DNA of 64,000 bases from Oscillospiraceae bacterium (GTDB lineage Bacteria > Bacillota > Clostridia > Oscillospirales > Ruminococcaceae): the NCBI GenBank assembly GCA_902362965.1, contig CABIYQ010000006.1, positions 1 to 64,000 on the forward strand, written 5' to 3'. The notes under the pieces are model-generated. The model saw nothing but the letters and a program-made list of their open reading frames with translations, did not search any database and was not told the DNA's origin. Below, one piece after another: positions 15,337 through 22,758 of this stretch. The stretch's first letter is position 1, and each line of letters begins with the position of its first letter. The position numbers and the translations under genes were made by a program.

Positions 15337-15981
15337 CTATTTCAGACTTTGCATATAGTCAGTGATTTTCTGTAAAGAAAGTATTTCTATGTTGGTATAA
15401 TATCTCTGGCTGTTATTCAAAACGTTTAAAATTGCCGTCTGATAATCGGGAACGACCCATATTTGCGTATCATATTCCATGAAATTATCCTTAATAATAT
15501 TTAACAAGCGGTTATTTGCTTTCCTCGTCAGCTCGACTTCCACGCAATTTGTCTGTTCATCTTTTGTAAAAATAAAATCGGCTCTGTGTCTGCGTATTCC
15601 AAAACCGTCTGACTGGTGCAATTGCTTTTCCGTTGTTATGTCGTTTAAAGACAAGTTTTCTTTGTGCATGAAATAAATTGCCGTATCTAAAACTGTTCTG
15701 TCATGTACGATTTGTTCAATCTTGACTTTTTCCGTACCTGTTCCGACCTGTATAAGCGATTTGCCTTTGGCTGTCAAAAAATAAATACTTGGCACACCAT
15801 ACAAAAATTTTTTGCGTTTCAAATATCCTGCTTCAATTAAAATCTTCAATCTTCTGTCTGTCGCTCTCTGTCCCGAAAAATTGGCTAACCATCGAATGTG
15901 TTTACTTCCGCACGCTCTCCACCTGTCAACCTCTCTTAAAATCAACTCGTCTCTTTCTGTTAATCTCACCTGTTCCACCAC
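15337..15981 (-). CDS. Replication-relaxation family protein
   Basis: A 214-residue DNA-binding protein of the Replic_Relax type (PF13814), found on plasmids and integrative elements near transfer genes. The first 70 residues form a winged-helix pattern (LTERDELILREVDRWRACGS, then GQRATDRRLKILIEAGYLKR). The C-terminal half has a nuclease-like strand set with RRHRADFIFT and CVEVELTRK (D..E.E.K spacing), reminiscent of restriction-like folds. It lies directly beside the large dyad at 16049-16169 and is transcribed away from it, as a protein that binds there would be. The start is unclear: GTG codons at 15981 and 15969 both follow AGAGGTGG-like sequence. The assignment is from recalled motifs. 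Confidence 0.7.
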   Translation of the reverse strand: MVEQVRLTERDELILREVDRWRACGSKHIRWLANFSGQRATDRRLKILIEAGYLKRKKFLYGVPSIYFLTAKGKSLIQVGTGTEKVKIEQIVHDRTVLDTAIYFMHKENLSLNDITTEKQLHQSDGFGIRRHRADFIFTKDEQTNCVEVELTRKANNRLLNIIKDNFMEYDTQIWVVPDYQTAILNVLNNSQRYYTNIEILSLQKITDYMQSLK

Positions 15982-16048
15982 CTCTTATATATAATTAAAT
16001 AATAATAAAAAATAAGAATATAAATAAAAATAAATATTATAACTTGCT

Positions 16049-16169
16049 CACAGCTTCGGTGAATTGCAAATATAATTTATTATATGTATTGCACGATGTT
16101 ATAGTGGGGTCTCGTATGAAATAGGAGACCCCACTATAACATCGGCAATTGTAATTCGCCGAAGCTGTG
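16049..16169. repeat. Nested dyad, candidate oriT or replication/transfer origin
   Basis: An outer 17-bp inverted repeat (CACAGCTTCGG.GAATT, 16049-16065, against 16153-16169) has one mismatch. An inner stem (about 16089-16113 against 16125-16148) is a 20-bp perfect core plus five more pairs beyond one bulged base, around an 11-base loop. It sits between the leftward replication-relaxation/coupling operon and the rightward recombinase genes. Large nested dyads beside mobilization genes are typical of oriT. No T-run follows, which makes a terminator less likely. No nick site can be assigned. Confidence 0.6.
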
Positions 16170-16339
16170 GGTTTTCTCGTTATATCTTTATTTTTATGCT
16201 CTGTCTTTTGTGATTAGTACACTTTTGTTACCTGTTGGTGGAACAGGGGAAATTAATATAATCAGTAATTTTGTAAATATTTTGAATAAAAGACAAGCAG
16301 TATTACATAACAATACAACAGAGAATGGAGGGAGTTGTA

Positions 16340-16480
16340 TTGTCAAGAAAACAAATTATAAATGTGAAAAATACATTTCAAAGTAAAAGCGAAAAGGAAC
16401 GTTCACAAAATTACACAAATAAATGGATAAGTATTATTAACAAAAATGAAGCTGATAAAGTTAACAAAAAGTTCAAATAG
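16340..16480 (+). CDS. 46-residue basic protein before the serine recombinase
   Basis: A TTG start preceded by GGAGGGAG encodes MSRKQIINVKNTFQSKSEKE and on to NEADKVNKKFK, 46 residues rich in Lys, Asn and Ser. It has no membrane segment. A small basic protein just upstream of the large serine recombinase could be a recombination directionality factor or a DNA-binding accessory; this rests only on position and charge. A hairpin with a T-run separates it from the recombinase. The frame is supported mainly by its good Shine-Dalgarno. Confidence 0.5.
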   Translation: MSRKQIINVKNTFQSKSEKERSQNYTNKWISIINKNEADKVNKKFK

Positions 16481-16489
16481 TTCCCTTTA

Positions 16490-16540
16490 CAAATCGGCTC
16501 AAATATTGTATTATAGATACATACGAACCGATTTGTTTTT
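16490..16540 (+). terminator. Attenuator-like hairpin before the recombinase
   Basis: CAAATCGG (16490-16497) pairs with CCGATTTG (16528-16535), followed by TTTTT. It lies between the 46-residue gene and the recombinase gene and could limit recombinase expression by early termination. Confidence 0.65.
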
Positions 16541-16568
16541 ATCAAATCCGAAAGGAGAAGATGAAGCA

Positions 16569-18122
16569 ATGAAGGTAGCAATTTATTGCCGTCTTTCTGA
16601 GGAAGATAAAAATAAGCTTTCAAAAGAAGACGACAGCGAAAGTATTCAAAATCAAAAATCTATGCTTATTGAATATGCGGTGCAAAAGGAGTGGGAAATT
16701 TACAACATTTATAGCGATGACGATTACACGGGTGCAGACAGAAACCGACCTGCGTTTAATCAATTGCTAAAAGATGCAGAACAACACAAGTTTGACATTG
16801 TGTTATGCAAAACACAATCAAGATTTACAAGAGAACTGGAAATCGTTGAAAAGTACATACATGGATTATTTCCGATATGGAATATCCGTTTCATAAGTAT
16901 TGTAGACAATGCCGACACGGAAAACAAAGGCAACAAAAAAGCCCGTCAGATAAACGGACTTATTAACGAATGGTACTTGGAAGATATGTCCGACAACATT
17001 AAAAGCGTTCTGACTAATAAAAGGCGCAACGGCTCACATATCGGAGCATTTGCACTGTATGGATACCAAAAAGACCCTAATCAAAAAGGGCATCTGATAA
17101 TTGATGAAGAAGCAGCGCAGGTGGTTCGTGAAGTCTTTACTTTGTTTTCGCAAGGTATGGGAAAGAGTTCAATTGCAAGATACTTAAATGAAAAAGGTAT
17201 TCCAAATCCTACAGAGTACAAGCGTTTACATGGTCTGCGATATAAACCACCTGTAACTAAACAAAGTACGCTATGGAGATATTTTGCTGTTGCAGATATG
17301 CTCATTAACGAAATCTATATCGGCAACATGGTTCAAGGTAAGTATGGGAGCGTTTCCTATAAAAGTAAGAAAAACAAGCCTATTCCAAAGGAACAATGGA
17401 TTAGGGTAGAGGGAACTCATGAACCGATTATTGATATGGATTTATGGAATACGGTTCAAGAAATGATTAAACAAAAAGCAAAACCTTTTTCTAATGGTGA
17501 AATAGGAATTTTTGCAAAAAAAGCAAGATGTATGTACTGTGGTTACGTTATGCGTTCTACAAAATCTCATGAAAGACGTTATCTGAAATGTGCAACCAAG
17601 AATGCCTGCAAAGACGCTTGTATCGGTTCTTTTATCTCCGTTTCTGTTCTTGAAGAATATGTGCTGTCAGAATTAAAAAATCTGTCTGCAAAATATCTTG
17701 ATATGGACGAACTTGAAAAGAATGTTGTTTTTAATCAAAAACTGGACGAAAAGAAACAAATTCTTGAAAACCAGTTAATAGAATATCAAGCGAAAATGGT
17801 TAATTGCTCGACAGGTATCAAAACGCTTTATCTTGATAAAGTTAAAGGTATCTTAACCGAAGATGATTTTATTCAATTATCCGCTGATTTGCACAAGGAT
17901 AAAAGCACATATGAAAATTTAATAAGTGAATTATCCTCACAGATTGCAGAAATTGAAAAAAAACAAACAAATACGGCAAGCAACAAAGAACAGCTCAAAG
18001 AATATCTGTCTTTGGAGCATCTGACACACGATATTGTAAATCAATTAATTGATTTTATCAGTGTTGGAAAACGTGACCCAGAAACAAAGGAAATACCTAT
18101 TGAAATCAACTGGAAATTTTAA
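16569..18122 (+). CDS. Large serine recombinase
   Basis: A 517-residue integrase/excisionase of the TndX/TnpX type. The N-terminal resolvase domain has the nucleophile S10 in AIYCRLSEED and the conserved QSRFTRE. The recombinase domain follows (GYQKDPNQKGHLIIDEEAAQ, GKSSIARYLNEKGIPNP). A zinc ribbon, ARCMYCGYVMRS then LKCATKNACKDAC, and a coiled-coil region (about 380-470) complete the standard layout. An upstream in-frame ATG exists, but AAAGGAG and the family's usual MKVAIYCRLS start favour 16569. The gene ends 26 bases before the GCAGA that marks the element's right edge, so it is the likely enzyme for insertion into and excision from cotJC. Confidence 0.92.
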   Translation: MKVAIYCRLSEEDKNKLSKEDDSESIQNQKSMLIEYAVQKEWEIYNIYSDDDYTGADRNRPAFNQLLKDAEQHKFDIVLCKTQSRFTRELEIVEKYIHGLFPIWNIRFISIVDNADTENKGNKKARQINGLINEWYLEDMSDNIKSVLTNKRRNGSHIGAFALYGYQKDPNQKGHLIIDEEAAQVVREVFTLFSQGMGKSSIARYLNEKGIPNPTEYKRLHGLRYKPPVTKQSTLWRYFAVADMLINEIYIGNMVQGKYGSVSYKSKKNKPIPKEQWIRVEGTHEPIIDMDLWNTVQEMIKQKAKPFSNGEIGIFAKKARCMYCGYVMRSTKSHERRYLKCATKNACKDACIGSFISVSVLEEYVLSELKNLSAKYLDMDELEKNVVFNQKLDEKKQILENQLIEYQAKMVNCSTGIKTLYLDKVKGILTEDDFIQLSADLHKDKSTYENLISELSSQIAEIEKKQTNTASNKEQLKEYLSLEHLTHDIVNQLIDFISVGKRDPETKEIPIEINWKF

Positions 18123-18148
18123 TTTTTAAATGCTTATGGCGGATTGTC

Positions 18149-18153
18149 GCAGA
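18149..18153 (+). other. Right edge (attR core) of the 11.3-kb element
   Basis: GCAGA matches the left edge at 6807-6811. To its right the cotJC frame continues GAG CAA AAA GCA CGT. To its left the codons (ending TGG CGG ATT GTC) do not fit the family. Confidence 0.75.
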
Positions 18154-18367
18154 GCAAAAAGCACGTTCCACCTATGATAATATACTTCGTCTTGCAGATG
18201 ATCCGGACGTACGTGATCCTATTAAATTTTTACGTGAAAGAGAAATTGTTCATTTTCAGAGATTCGGCGAAGGTTTGCGTATTACACAGGATAATCTTAA
18301 TTCAAAGAATTTTTATGCATGTAATCCGGCGTTTGATAAACAATGCGGAAAAAATTGCAGACGATAA
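18149..18367 (+). pseudogene. cotJC (spore coat manganese catalase), 3' fragment
   Basis: From GCA 18149 the frame reads AEQKARSTYDNILRLADDPD, then VRDPIKFLREREIVHFQRFG, and ends NPAFDKQCGKNCRR at TAA 18365-18367. EQKAR and REIVHFQRF are hallmark blocks of CotJC/manganese catalases and hold two metal ligands (E in AEQKAR, H in IVHF). Joined to the 6597-6811 fragment at GCAGA it gives EDMAAEQKAR without a shift. The piece has no promoter or start of its own. It is silent unless the 11.3-kb element and the prophage are removed. CotJC is a component of the spore coat. Confidence 0.9.
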
Positions 18368-18383
18368 ATTATGTTTTTATTTA

Positions 18384-18420
18384 AATAAGGCAGATACGGA
18401 GGTATCTGCCTTATTTTTAT
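18384..18420 (+). terminator. Terminator after cotJC
   Basis: AATAAGGCAGATAC (18384-18397) pairs perfectly with GTATCTGCCTTATT (18402-18415) and is followed by TTTAT. It is the natural terminator of cotJC and still lies directly behind the stranded 3' fragment. Confidence 0.9.
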
Positions 18421-18462
18421 TAATTACTATAAATAACTGTCTGCTTGTTCAAGGCAGATGTT

Positions 18463-19794
18463 TTAAATATAATGATATCGTTTTCTCATTTTTATAATAA
18501 ATATTATTGTTATAATCATTGACATTATTTCCGCTGCAACAATAGATATCCATATACCGTCAATTCCAAGAAAAGCAGGTAGTATCAACACTGCTGCTAT
18601 CTGAAATACCAAAGTACGCAAAAATGAAATAAGAGCTGAGATAAGTCCGTTGTTAAGCGCAGTAAAGAAAGAGGATCCATAGATAGAAGTTCCCGCAAAT
18701 AAGAAAGAGAAAGAAAAAATACGAAATCCTCGAATTGTTAAATTTATTAATTCGGCATCATAACCTACAAACAAATTTGCCAGCGGATAAGCCAGAATTT
18801 CTGCAAGAACAAGCATGCATAATGAGAAAATACCGATAATAGAAAAACTTTTCTTTAAGAGACCTTTAAGCTCGTCATAATTATCGGCGCCGAAATGATA
18901 TCCTGTAATAGGCGCTGTACCCACGGAATATCCAATAAATGCTGCAAGAAAAATCATATTGACATACATCAGAACACCATATGCTGCAACACCGTTTTCT
19001 CCGGCATATTTCATCAGCTGTGCGTTATAGAGCATGTTTACAATTGACATTGAAATATTAGTCATTAATTCGGATGAACCGTTTGTACACGCTTTAATAA
19101 GCGCTTTTTTATCAAATTTAGTCTTTGTCAGACGAAGAAGACTTTTATTCGGACGGCTGAAGTAAATCAGAGGAATAATACCGCCGACAGTCTGACTTAT
19201 TGCAGTTGCAGCAGCGGCGCCGGCTAATCCCCATTTAAATACTGCAATAAAAAGAGCGTCCAGTATAATGTTAGTTAAGCCTGCCGCAACCGTTACTCCA
19301 AGACCAAGCTGAGGTTTTTCAGCAGTAGCAAAAAAGCTTTGGAATTCATACTGAAGCATATAAAATGGGAGTGCAATAAGAATAATTCTGCCGTATATAA
19401 TGCAGTCTTCAAGCATTTTACCTTCTGCGCCCAGGAACGATGCGATTGGACGAATGAAAATCATTCCTATAACAGCTATTGCAATACCGCTGATTGCAGT
19501 TACATAAACGAACAGTGAAAACAGCCGTTTGGCTTTATCACGGTTGCCTTCTCCCATAGTTTTGGAAATCAGCGCACTGCCGCCTGTACCGAACATAAAT
19601 CCGACGGCGCCCAGGATCATAAGAAACGGCATAATAAAATTTACTGCTGCAAACGGTGTTTTTCCTACAAAGTTTGATACGAAAAAGCCGTCAATAACAC
19701 CGTAAATAGATGTAAAAACCATCATTATGATTGACGGTAATGTAAAACGAAGCAGCTTTTTATAAGTGAAATGTTCTGAAATTTGTATATTCAT
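18463..19794 (-). CDS. MATE-family multidrug/toxin exporter
   Basis: A 443-residue integral membrane protein with about 12 membrane segments in two homologous halves. The N-terminal block LPSIIMMVFTSIYGVIDGFF followed by VSNFVGKTPFAAVNF is the MATE signature. The second half repeats it around LIKACTNGSSELMTNISMS. These exporters extrude cationic drugs or metabolites using a sodium or proton gradient. Its start overlaps the stop of the upstream kinase-like gene by four bases (ATGA), and a MarR-type regulator is the first gene of the operon. The substrate cannot be predicted. Confidence 0.9.
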   Translation of the reverse strand: MNIQISEHFTYKKLLRFTLPSIIMMVFTSIYGVIDGFFVSNFVGKTPFAAVNFIMPFLMILGAVGFMFGTGGSALISKTMGEGNRDKAKRLFSLFVYVTAISGIAIAVIGMIFIRPIASFLGAEGKMLEDCIIYGRIILIALPFYMLQYEFQSFFATAEKPQLGLGVTVAAGLTNIILDALFIAVFKWGLAGAAAATAISQTVGGIIPLIYFSRPNKSLLRLTKTKFDKKALIKACTNGSSELMTNISMSIVNMLYNAQLMKYAGENGVAAYGVLMYVNMIFLAAFIGYSVGTAPITGYHFGADNYDELKGLLKKSFSIIGIFSLCMLVLAEILAYPLANLFVGYDAELINLTIRGFRIFSFSFLFAGTSIYGSSFFTALNNGLISALISFLRTLVFQIAAVLILPAFLGIDGIWISIVAAEIMSMIITIIFIIKMRKRYHYI

Positions 19795-20411
19795 TCAAAA
19801 TTCCTCCGTAGATAATACTTTGCATATTCTGCAATAAGGGGCGTTAAATCCTTGATATTCATACCTGACGTATTTACGCACAGATGATAGCCGGATTTGT
19901 CTCCCCAGTCAATATCAGATACAAGCGCATGACTTTCCGCTCTTCCGCGGTCTATGCGCCGAATTTGTTTTTCAAGTTCGCAGTCGGAAACGTCTGAGGA
20001 ATTGTTGTCACGTTCACGGCAGCGCTTGATTTTTTCTTTCATATTTGCATAAACAAAAATATTAAACGGTTTATATTCCTTTAATATTTCATTTGAGCTT
20101 CTGCCGACAATAACAAAATCTTTGTTTCTGGCTGCAATTTCTTTAATAATTTTATGCTGCTGCGCAAGAAGTACGGCTTTATTGTTTATATCTGAGGAAT
20201 AGGAAAAGGTACGTCCGAATGTCAGCGGAAAGCTGTGTATACTTCCGTTATTTATGATTGATTCAATATACCGTTCGTCCATTTCGGTGTTTTTTGCAAT
20301 GGCAGTTAGTATTTCACGGTCGTAATAGTTCATATTTAAAATATCTGATATTCTTTTTCCGATTTCCCGTCCGCCGCTTCCGAATTCACGGCTTATTGTA
20401 ATAATTTTCAT
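19791..20411 (-). CDS. Cytidylate kinase-like protein
   Basis: A 206-residue P-loop protein beginning MKIITISREFGSGGREIGKR, the hallmark of the cytidylate kinase-like family (PF13189). The loop GSGGREIG replaces a classical GxxGxGK. KNKDFVIVGRSSNEIL and the arginine-rich lid RIDRGRAESHALV fit the fold. True CMP kinases are of similar length, but this branch is distinct and its substrate is unknown. It sits between a MarR regulator (48 bases upstream) and a MATE exporter (4-base overlap). The start follows GGAGG. A role tied to the exporter is suggested by the conserved-looking operon only. Confidence 0.82.
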   Translation of the reverse strand: MKIITISREFGSGGREIGKRISDILNMNYYDREILTAIAKNTEMDERYIESIINNGSIHSFPLTFGRTFSYSSDINNKAVLLAQQHKIIKEIAARNKDFVIVGRSSNEILKEYKPFNIFVYANMKEKIKRCRERDNNSSDVSDCELEKQIRRIDRGRAESHALVSDIDWGDKSGYHLCVNTSGMNIKDLTPLIAEYAKYYLRRNFE

Positions 20412-20459
20412 AAGTAACCTCCATTATGAATTTTTGTCTTTACAGATAAGGCAATTTTT

Positions 20460-20906
20460 TTATTTGCTGTAAAAAGTTTTCATTTCTGTTTCAAGTAAAT
20501 CGGCATACTGATTCATAGTATCAATCAGCATTTCAACCCGTTGTGTACCCATTTTTTTAAGAACTCTTATTTCACAGTCTAAAAGCGGGGTGACGATTTT
20601 GTTTGCATAATTTATTCCCTCTTGAGTCAGCTTTATTATTTTACTGCGTTTGTCGTTTTCATCGGGTATAAGTATAATATATCCTTTTTTCTGAAGCTCA
20701 GTAATAACGGTATTGACGGTTTGCTTCGGCATACCGTAATTTTCTACCATTTCCTTTTGTCTGTTGACTCCGGATAAATATAACATATACATAATTCTGG
20801 AAACATAATTGTTTACTCCCTGTTTTTTAGCCCATTTTTCGTATAAATAATCGGTTCTGTCAACAGCGGAAGTAATAGCCTTAATGGATTTATCCCAATT
20901 GTTCAT
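20460..20906 (-). CDS. MarR-family transcriptional regulator
   Basis: A 148-residue winged-helix regulator. The recognition region is NRQKEMVENYGMPKQTVNTV, followed by the wing KKGYIILIPDENDKRSKIIKLTQEG with the typical DxRS.... D-K-R motif. MarR proteins usually repress their own operon and release DNA on ligand binding. It is the first gene of an operon with the kinase-like protein and the MATE exporter. Its promoter contains a perfect palindrome that is a likely operator. Confidence 0.88.
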   Translation of the reverse strand: MNNWDKSIKAITSAVDRTDYLYEKWAKKQGVNNYVSRIMYMLYLSGVNRQKEMVENYGMPKQTVNTVITELQKKGYIILIPDENDKRSKIIKLTQEGINYANKIVTPLLDCEIRVLKKMGTQRVEMLIDTMNQYADLLETEMKTFYSK

Positions 20907-20927
20907 AATATCACTCCAAGTAATTTT

Positions 20928-20971
20928 GTCCGTGTAAAGACTATTATAGTACTAGTACGGACTTTTGTCAA
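20928..20971 (-). promoter_or_regulatory. MarR operon promoter and operator
   Basis: The minus strand has TTGACA (20971-20966) and TATAAT (20948-20943) with 17 bases between. The spacer contains the perfect palindrome GTACTAGTAC (20949-20958). A wider inverted pair, GTCCGT (20928-20933) and ACGGAC (20957-20962), frames the -10 region. A repressor bound here would block transcription. Confidence 0.75.
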
Positions 20972-21118
20972 GGGGAAATTTTATTCAATTCTTGTATTGA
21001 TTTACGAAAAATAAACGTATGGAAACTATATTCAAAAAAATTTTATTATTTATTTGTGCATTATTAATAAAATTATGATGTTAAAGAGTTACAAAACAGA
21101 AATTTTTTTTCAAATCTC

Positions 21119-21147
21119 TTGTTTATTATCTGAATATCGGTTATAAT
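21119..21147 (+). promoter_or_regulatory. Promoter of ireB
   Basis: TTGTTT (21119-21124) and TATAAT (21142-21147) are spaced by 17 bases, 34 bases before the ireB start. Confidence 0.6.
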
Positions 21148-21181
21148 ATTTGTATAAGAAAAAAAGGGGGCTGAAGTTTCC

Positions 21182-21427
21182 ATGTGTGATAAAACTATGA
21201 CCTTTTCTGTAAATGATGAAAAGGAACTGGAATTAAAGAAAAATCTTACTATTATTTATGATGCGCTGATTCAAAAAGGCTACAACCCCATCAATCAAAT
21301 TGTTGGTTATATTCTTTCGGAAGATCCGACGTACATAACCACATACAATAATGCAAGAAGTCTGATACGCCATATTGACAGAGACGAGCTTTTGCAGGTG
21401 TTGGTTAAGTCTTACCTTGATGAATAA
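21182..21427 (+). CDS. ireB: IreB-family regulatory phosphoprotein
   Basis: An 81-residue protein with the family's typical core: [16 protein letters not shown] helix ([20 protein letters not shown]) then [20 protein letters not shown] and ending [13 protein letters not shown]. In Enterococcus IreB is phosphorylated by the Ser/Thr kinase IreK and restrains cephalosporin resistance. The family (formerly UPF0297) is widespread in Bacillota. The usual partners (ruvX, DUF1292 gene) are not beside it here. AAAAAGGGGG lies upstream, somewhat far from the ATG; a second methionine at codon 6 is an alternative start. Confidence 0.92.
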   Translation: MCDKTMTFSVNDEKELELKKNLTIIYDALIQKGYNPINQIVGYILSEDPTYITTYNNARSLIRHIDRDELLQVLVKSYLDE

Positions 21428-21531
21428 AATTTCATAAATTTTCTTTATAGTGTTTTTGTCTTTAAATCTTTATAATCTGATATGTATCCGTGCACATACG
21501 TTTACATGGTCGGACTTTATACAGCGTAAAA

Positions 21532-21563
21532 AATCCCCGAATGCATTTATTTTGCATTCGGGG
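21532..21563. terminator. Bidirectional terminator between ireB and trpS
   Basis: AATCCCCGAATGCA and TGCATTCGGGGATT form a 14-bp stem with a 6-base loop and T/A-rich flanks. It serves the two convergent genes. Confidence 0.9.
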
Positions 21564-21587
21564 ATTTAATTGTTATGGAAATAATTT

Positions 21588-22673
21588 TTATCCCTTATAT
21601 TTTTCTGACTGAGCTTCGATCAGTTCCTTATCATCGAAATAATTGATTTTCATGGCATTTTTTACATCATTTAAGGTTTCAGCAGCTTTTTCTCTTGCTT
21701 TTACACAGCCTTTTCTGAGAATTTCATAGATATACGGAATATTTTTTTCCAATTCTTTTCTTTTTGCTCTGATAGGTTCAAGTTCTTCTTCCAGAACGCA
21801 GTTTAAAAACTTCTTTACTTTTACATCTCCCAGACCGCCTCGCTGATAATGAGCTTTCAATTCGTCAAGATCGGTATATTCGGGTAGATACTTTTGAAAA
21901 TGTTCCTGTCGGCAAAAAGCGTCCAGATATGTAAAAACGGTATTTCCTTCAATCTTGCCCGGATCGCTGACCTTAACATGATCAGGATCGGTATACATGC
22001 TCATAATCTTCTTTTTAACAACGTCCGGTTCATCTGAAAGATAAATACAATTTCCCAGAGATTTGCTCATTTTTGCCTTGCCGTCAGTGCCGGGCAGTCT
22101 CATACATGCCTGATTGGACGGCAGAAGAATATCAGGATCTACAAGAGTTTCACCGTAAACATTATTGAATTTATGTACGATTTCTTTTGTCTGTTCAACC
22201 ATAGGCATCTGGTCTTCACCGGCAGGAACAGTTGTAGCCTTAAAAGCGGTAATATCTGAAGCCTGACTAATAGGATATGTAAAAAATCCCACAGGGATAC
22301 TGGTTTCAAAATTACGCATTTTAATTTCTGTTTTAACTGTAGGATTTCTTTGAAGTCTTGAAACCGTTACAAGATTCATGTAATAACAGGTAAGCTCGCA
22401 CAGCTCCGGTATCTGGGACTGAATAAACAGCGTTGATTTTTCCGGATCAAGTCCGCAGGACATATAATCAAGAGCTACTTCAATAATATTCTGACGAACC
22501 TTTTCCGGATTATCGGCATTATCTGTAAGCGCCTGAGCGTCGGCAATCATTATATAAATCTCATCATATTCGCCGGAATTCTGAAGCTCTACTCTTCTTT
22601 TAAGAGAACCGACATAATGTCCTAAATGAAGTTTTCCGGTTGGTCTGTCACCTGTTAAAATTATTTTTTTCAC
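21588..22673 (-). CDS. trpS: Tryptophan--tRNA ligase
   Basis: A 361-residue class I aminoacyl-tRNA synthetase. The ATP-binding HIGH motif is HLGH in GKLHLGHYVG (residues 13-22). The KMSKS loop appears as KAKMSKSLGN. The tryptophan-site sequence GEDQMP in TTVPAGEDQMPMVEQTKEI and MIADAQALTD are characteristic. Length and motifs fit a complete, cytoplasmic enzyme. The leader upstream is under 90 bases, too short for a T-box. Confidence 0.96.
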   Translation of the reverse strand: MKKIILTGDRPTGKLHLGHYVGSLKRRVELQNSGEYDEIYIMIADAQALTDNADNPEKVRQNIIEVALDYMSCGLDPEKSTLFIQSQIPELCELTCYYMNLVTVSRLQRNPTVKTEIKMRNFETSIPVGFFTYPISQASDITAFKATTVPAGEDQMPMVEQTKEIVHKFNNVYGETLVDPDILLPSNQACMRLPGTDGKAKMSKSLGNCIYLSDEPDVVKKKIMSMYTDPDHVKVSDPGKIEGNTVFTYLDAFCRQEHFQKYLPEYTDLDELKAHYQRGGLGDVKVKKFLNCVLEEELEPIRAKRKELEKNIPYIYEILRKGCVKAREKAAETLNDVKNAMKINYFDDKELIEAQSEKYKG

Positions 22674-22758
22674 TTTTTAATCCTCCGACATAATAAACTA
22701 TACAACATCTATTAAAGTATAACTCAATTTATAAAATTTGTCAACGATTTGCATACAT

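Larger units (their letters stand above)
6812..18148. mobile_element. 11.3-kb mobilizable element interrupting cotJC
   Basis: The element lies between two halves of cotJC that fit together without loss of a codon. A large serine recombinase ends 26 bases from the right edge, the usual place for the enzyme that integrates and excises such elements. Cargo and transfer-type genes inside are a tyrosine recombinase, a caspase-like/RCC1 protein, a membrane protein, an M48 protease, a VirD4-type ATPase, a replication-relaxation protein and a large dyad that may be oriT. No full type IV secretion system or recognised relaxase is present, so it would be mobilizable at best. Its placement in a sporulation gene parallels skin elements. 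Confidence 0.8.

Noticed and set aside
6800-18142. TATGGCGG occurs at both edges of the 11.3-kb element (6800-6807 and 18135-18142) and could be the crossover core
   Set aside because: It is longer than GCAGA, but exchange there would put the two cotJC parts in different frames and give a stop soon after. Only GCAGA restores the protein. The octamer may still be part of the recombinase binding site.
18144-18497. Open frame of 117 codons after the serine recombinase
   Set aside because: It is an out-of-frame reading of the cotJC 3' fragment and its terminator; the residues match nothing, while the neighbouring frame is clearly CotJC.
22674-22758. T-box leader for trpS
   Set aside because: Fewer than 90 bases separate trpS from the next gene, and no T-box motif or anticodon-specifier structure is visible.
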